From Ruminococcaceae bacterium UBA2656 (GTDB taxonomy: Bacteria; Bacillota; Clostridia; Oscillospirales; Acutalibacteraceae): DNA of 11,963 nucleotides. Made by a program: the position numbers and the translations under genes. Numbering within the stretch: position 1 is the first letter of the stretch; each line of letters opens with the position of its first letter. Positions 11,727-11,963 of the stretch are shown here, piece by piece. The DNA lies in assembly GCA_002359465.1 (NCBI GenBank), contig DENA01000033.1, forward strand, positions 6,154 through 18,116, in the 5' to 3' direction. Under the pieces are notes generated by a model that searched no databases, was not told the DNA's origin, and saw only the letters and a list, made by a program, of their open reading frames with translations.

Positions 11727-11963
11727 ATGATTGACGAGCGATACTTAAAGCTCCTGGCCAAGGATTACCCGAACGCACAGGCCGCCGCGTCCGAAATTAT
11801 CAACCTCAGAGCGATTCTAAGCCTGCCAAAAGGCACCGAATATTTCTTCAGCGATCTTCACGGGGAGCATCAGGCATTTCTTTATCAGCTCAAGAGCGCG
11901 TCCGGCGTCGTGCGGAAAAAGGTTGACGAGCTGTTTGAGCAGTCCATGTCGGAAGGCGAGCGG
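11727..11963 (+). CDS. fbp: Fructose-1,6-bisphosphatase class III, cut by right edge
   Basis: The first 79 codons of the Firmicutes-type gluconeogenic enzyme that removes the 1-phosphate from fructose-1,6-bisphosphate. The start MIDERYLKLLAKDYPN and the block LPKGTEYFFSDLHGEHQAFL are characteristic of the class. SDLHGEH (about residues 42-48) is the metallophosphatase metal-binding segment, with Asp43 and His45. Family members are about 640-670 residues, so most of the gene lies beyond the window. ATG 11727 has GAGGAGG at 8 bases. It is the only conserved plus-strand gene here, divergent from the permease. Confidence 0.95.
   Translation, partial: MIDERYLKLLAKDYPNAQAAASEIINLRAILSLPKGTEYFFSDLHGEHQAFLYQLKSASGVVRKKVDELFEQSMSEGER

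Noticed and set aside
1..11963. tRNA, rRNA, CRISPR array or prophage genes
   Set aside because: I looked for cloverleaf-like ends, regularly spaced repeats and phage structural or integrase motifs and saw none.

Overview
The window looks like chromosomal DNA of a motile, Gram-positive anaerobe of the Clostridia, possibly Oscillospiraceae-like. The signs are a class III (Firmicutes-type) fructose-1,6-bisphosphatase, strong AGGAGG-type ribosome sites with several TTG/GTG starts, an ECF sigma factor paired with a DUF4367 membrane anti-sigma, and a sigma-28-type promoter before a chemotaxis receptor. The genus is not proven. Almost everything is on the minus strand. The exceptions are fbp at the right edge and one 45-codon ORF.

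Layout. (1) 1-1649: a methyl-accepting chemotaxis receptor, cut by the left edge, with a TAAA-N15-ACCGATAA promoter. (2) 1735-3992: a Cache-HAMP-PAS-GGDEF diguanylate cyclase with its own promoter and terminator. (3) 3907-4256 holds no gene, only that promoter, a terminator at 4085-4111 and a perfect 18-bp hairpin at 4131-4171. (4) 4257-7090: small membrane and secreted proteins of unknown function. The stretch 5502-5837 inside it holds two hairpins and a small ORF that looks like a gene remnant. (5) 7295-8752: an anti-sigma/ECF sigma operon. The sigma gene has a consensus promoter overlapped by a dyad, then a terminator hairpin before the coding region. (6) 8793-9903: a membrane protein, two very small hydrophobic ORFs and an orphan repeat. 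(7) 9967-11510: an NCS2 nucleobase permease with terminator and promoter. (8) 11627-11963: the start of fbp.

The most interesting structure is a dispersed repeat, three copies on the minus strand (5142-5249, 7158-7329, 9773-9903). Each carries TGTAAC, exactly 15 bases, then GTCGTTTATA, which looks like an ECF sigma promoter. Copy A lies just before a secreted-protein gene. Copy B lies between the anti-sigma gene and a secreted/membrane-anchored gene pair. Copy C has no matching gene next to it. The same motif at the same spacing also occurs inside the sigma gene, and copy A carries a scar of the 3' end of an anti-sigma gene. My reading, which is inference, is an ECF/anti-sigma switch with a small local regulon of envelope or exported proteins that spread by duplicating an 'anti-sigma tail plus promoter' module.

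A second repeat family is a hairpin (about 30 bases) found 3' of three minus-strand genes. Two copies are identical and one is covarying, and G-U pairing keeps the stem intact only on the minus-strand RNA, so it acts as a shared terminator or 3'-end element.
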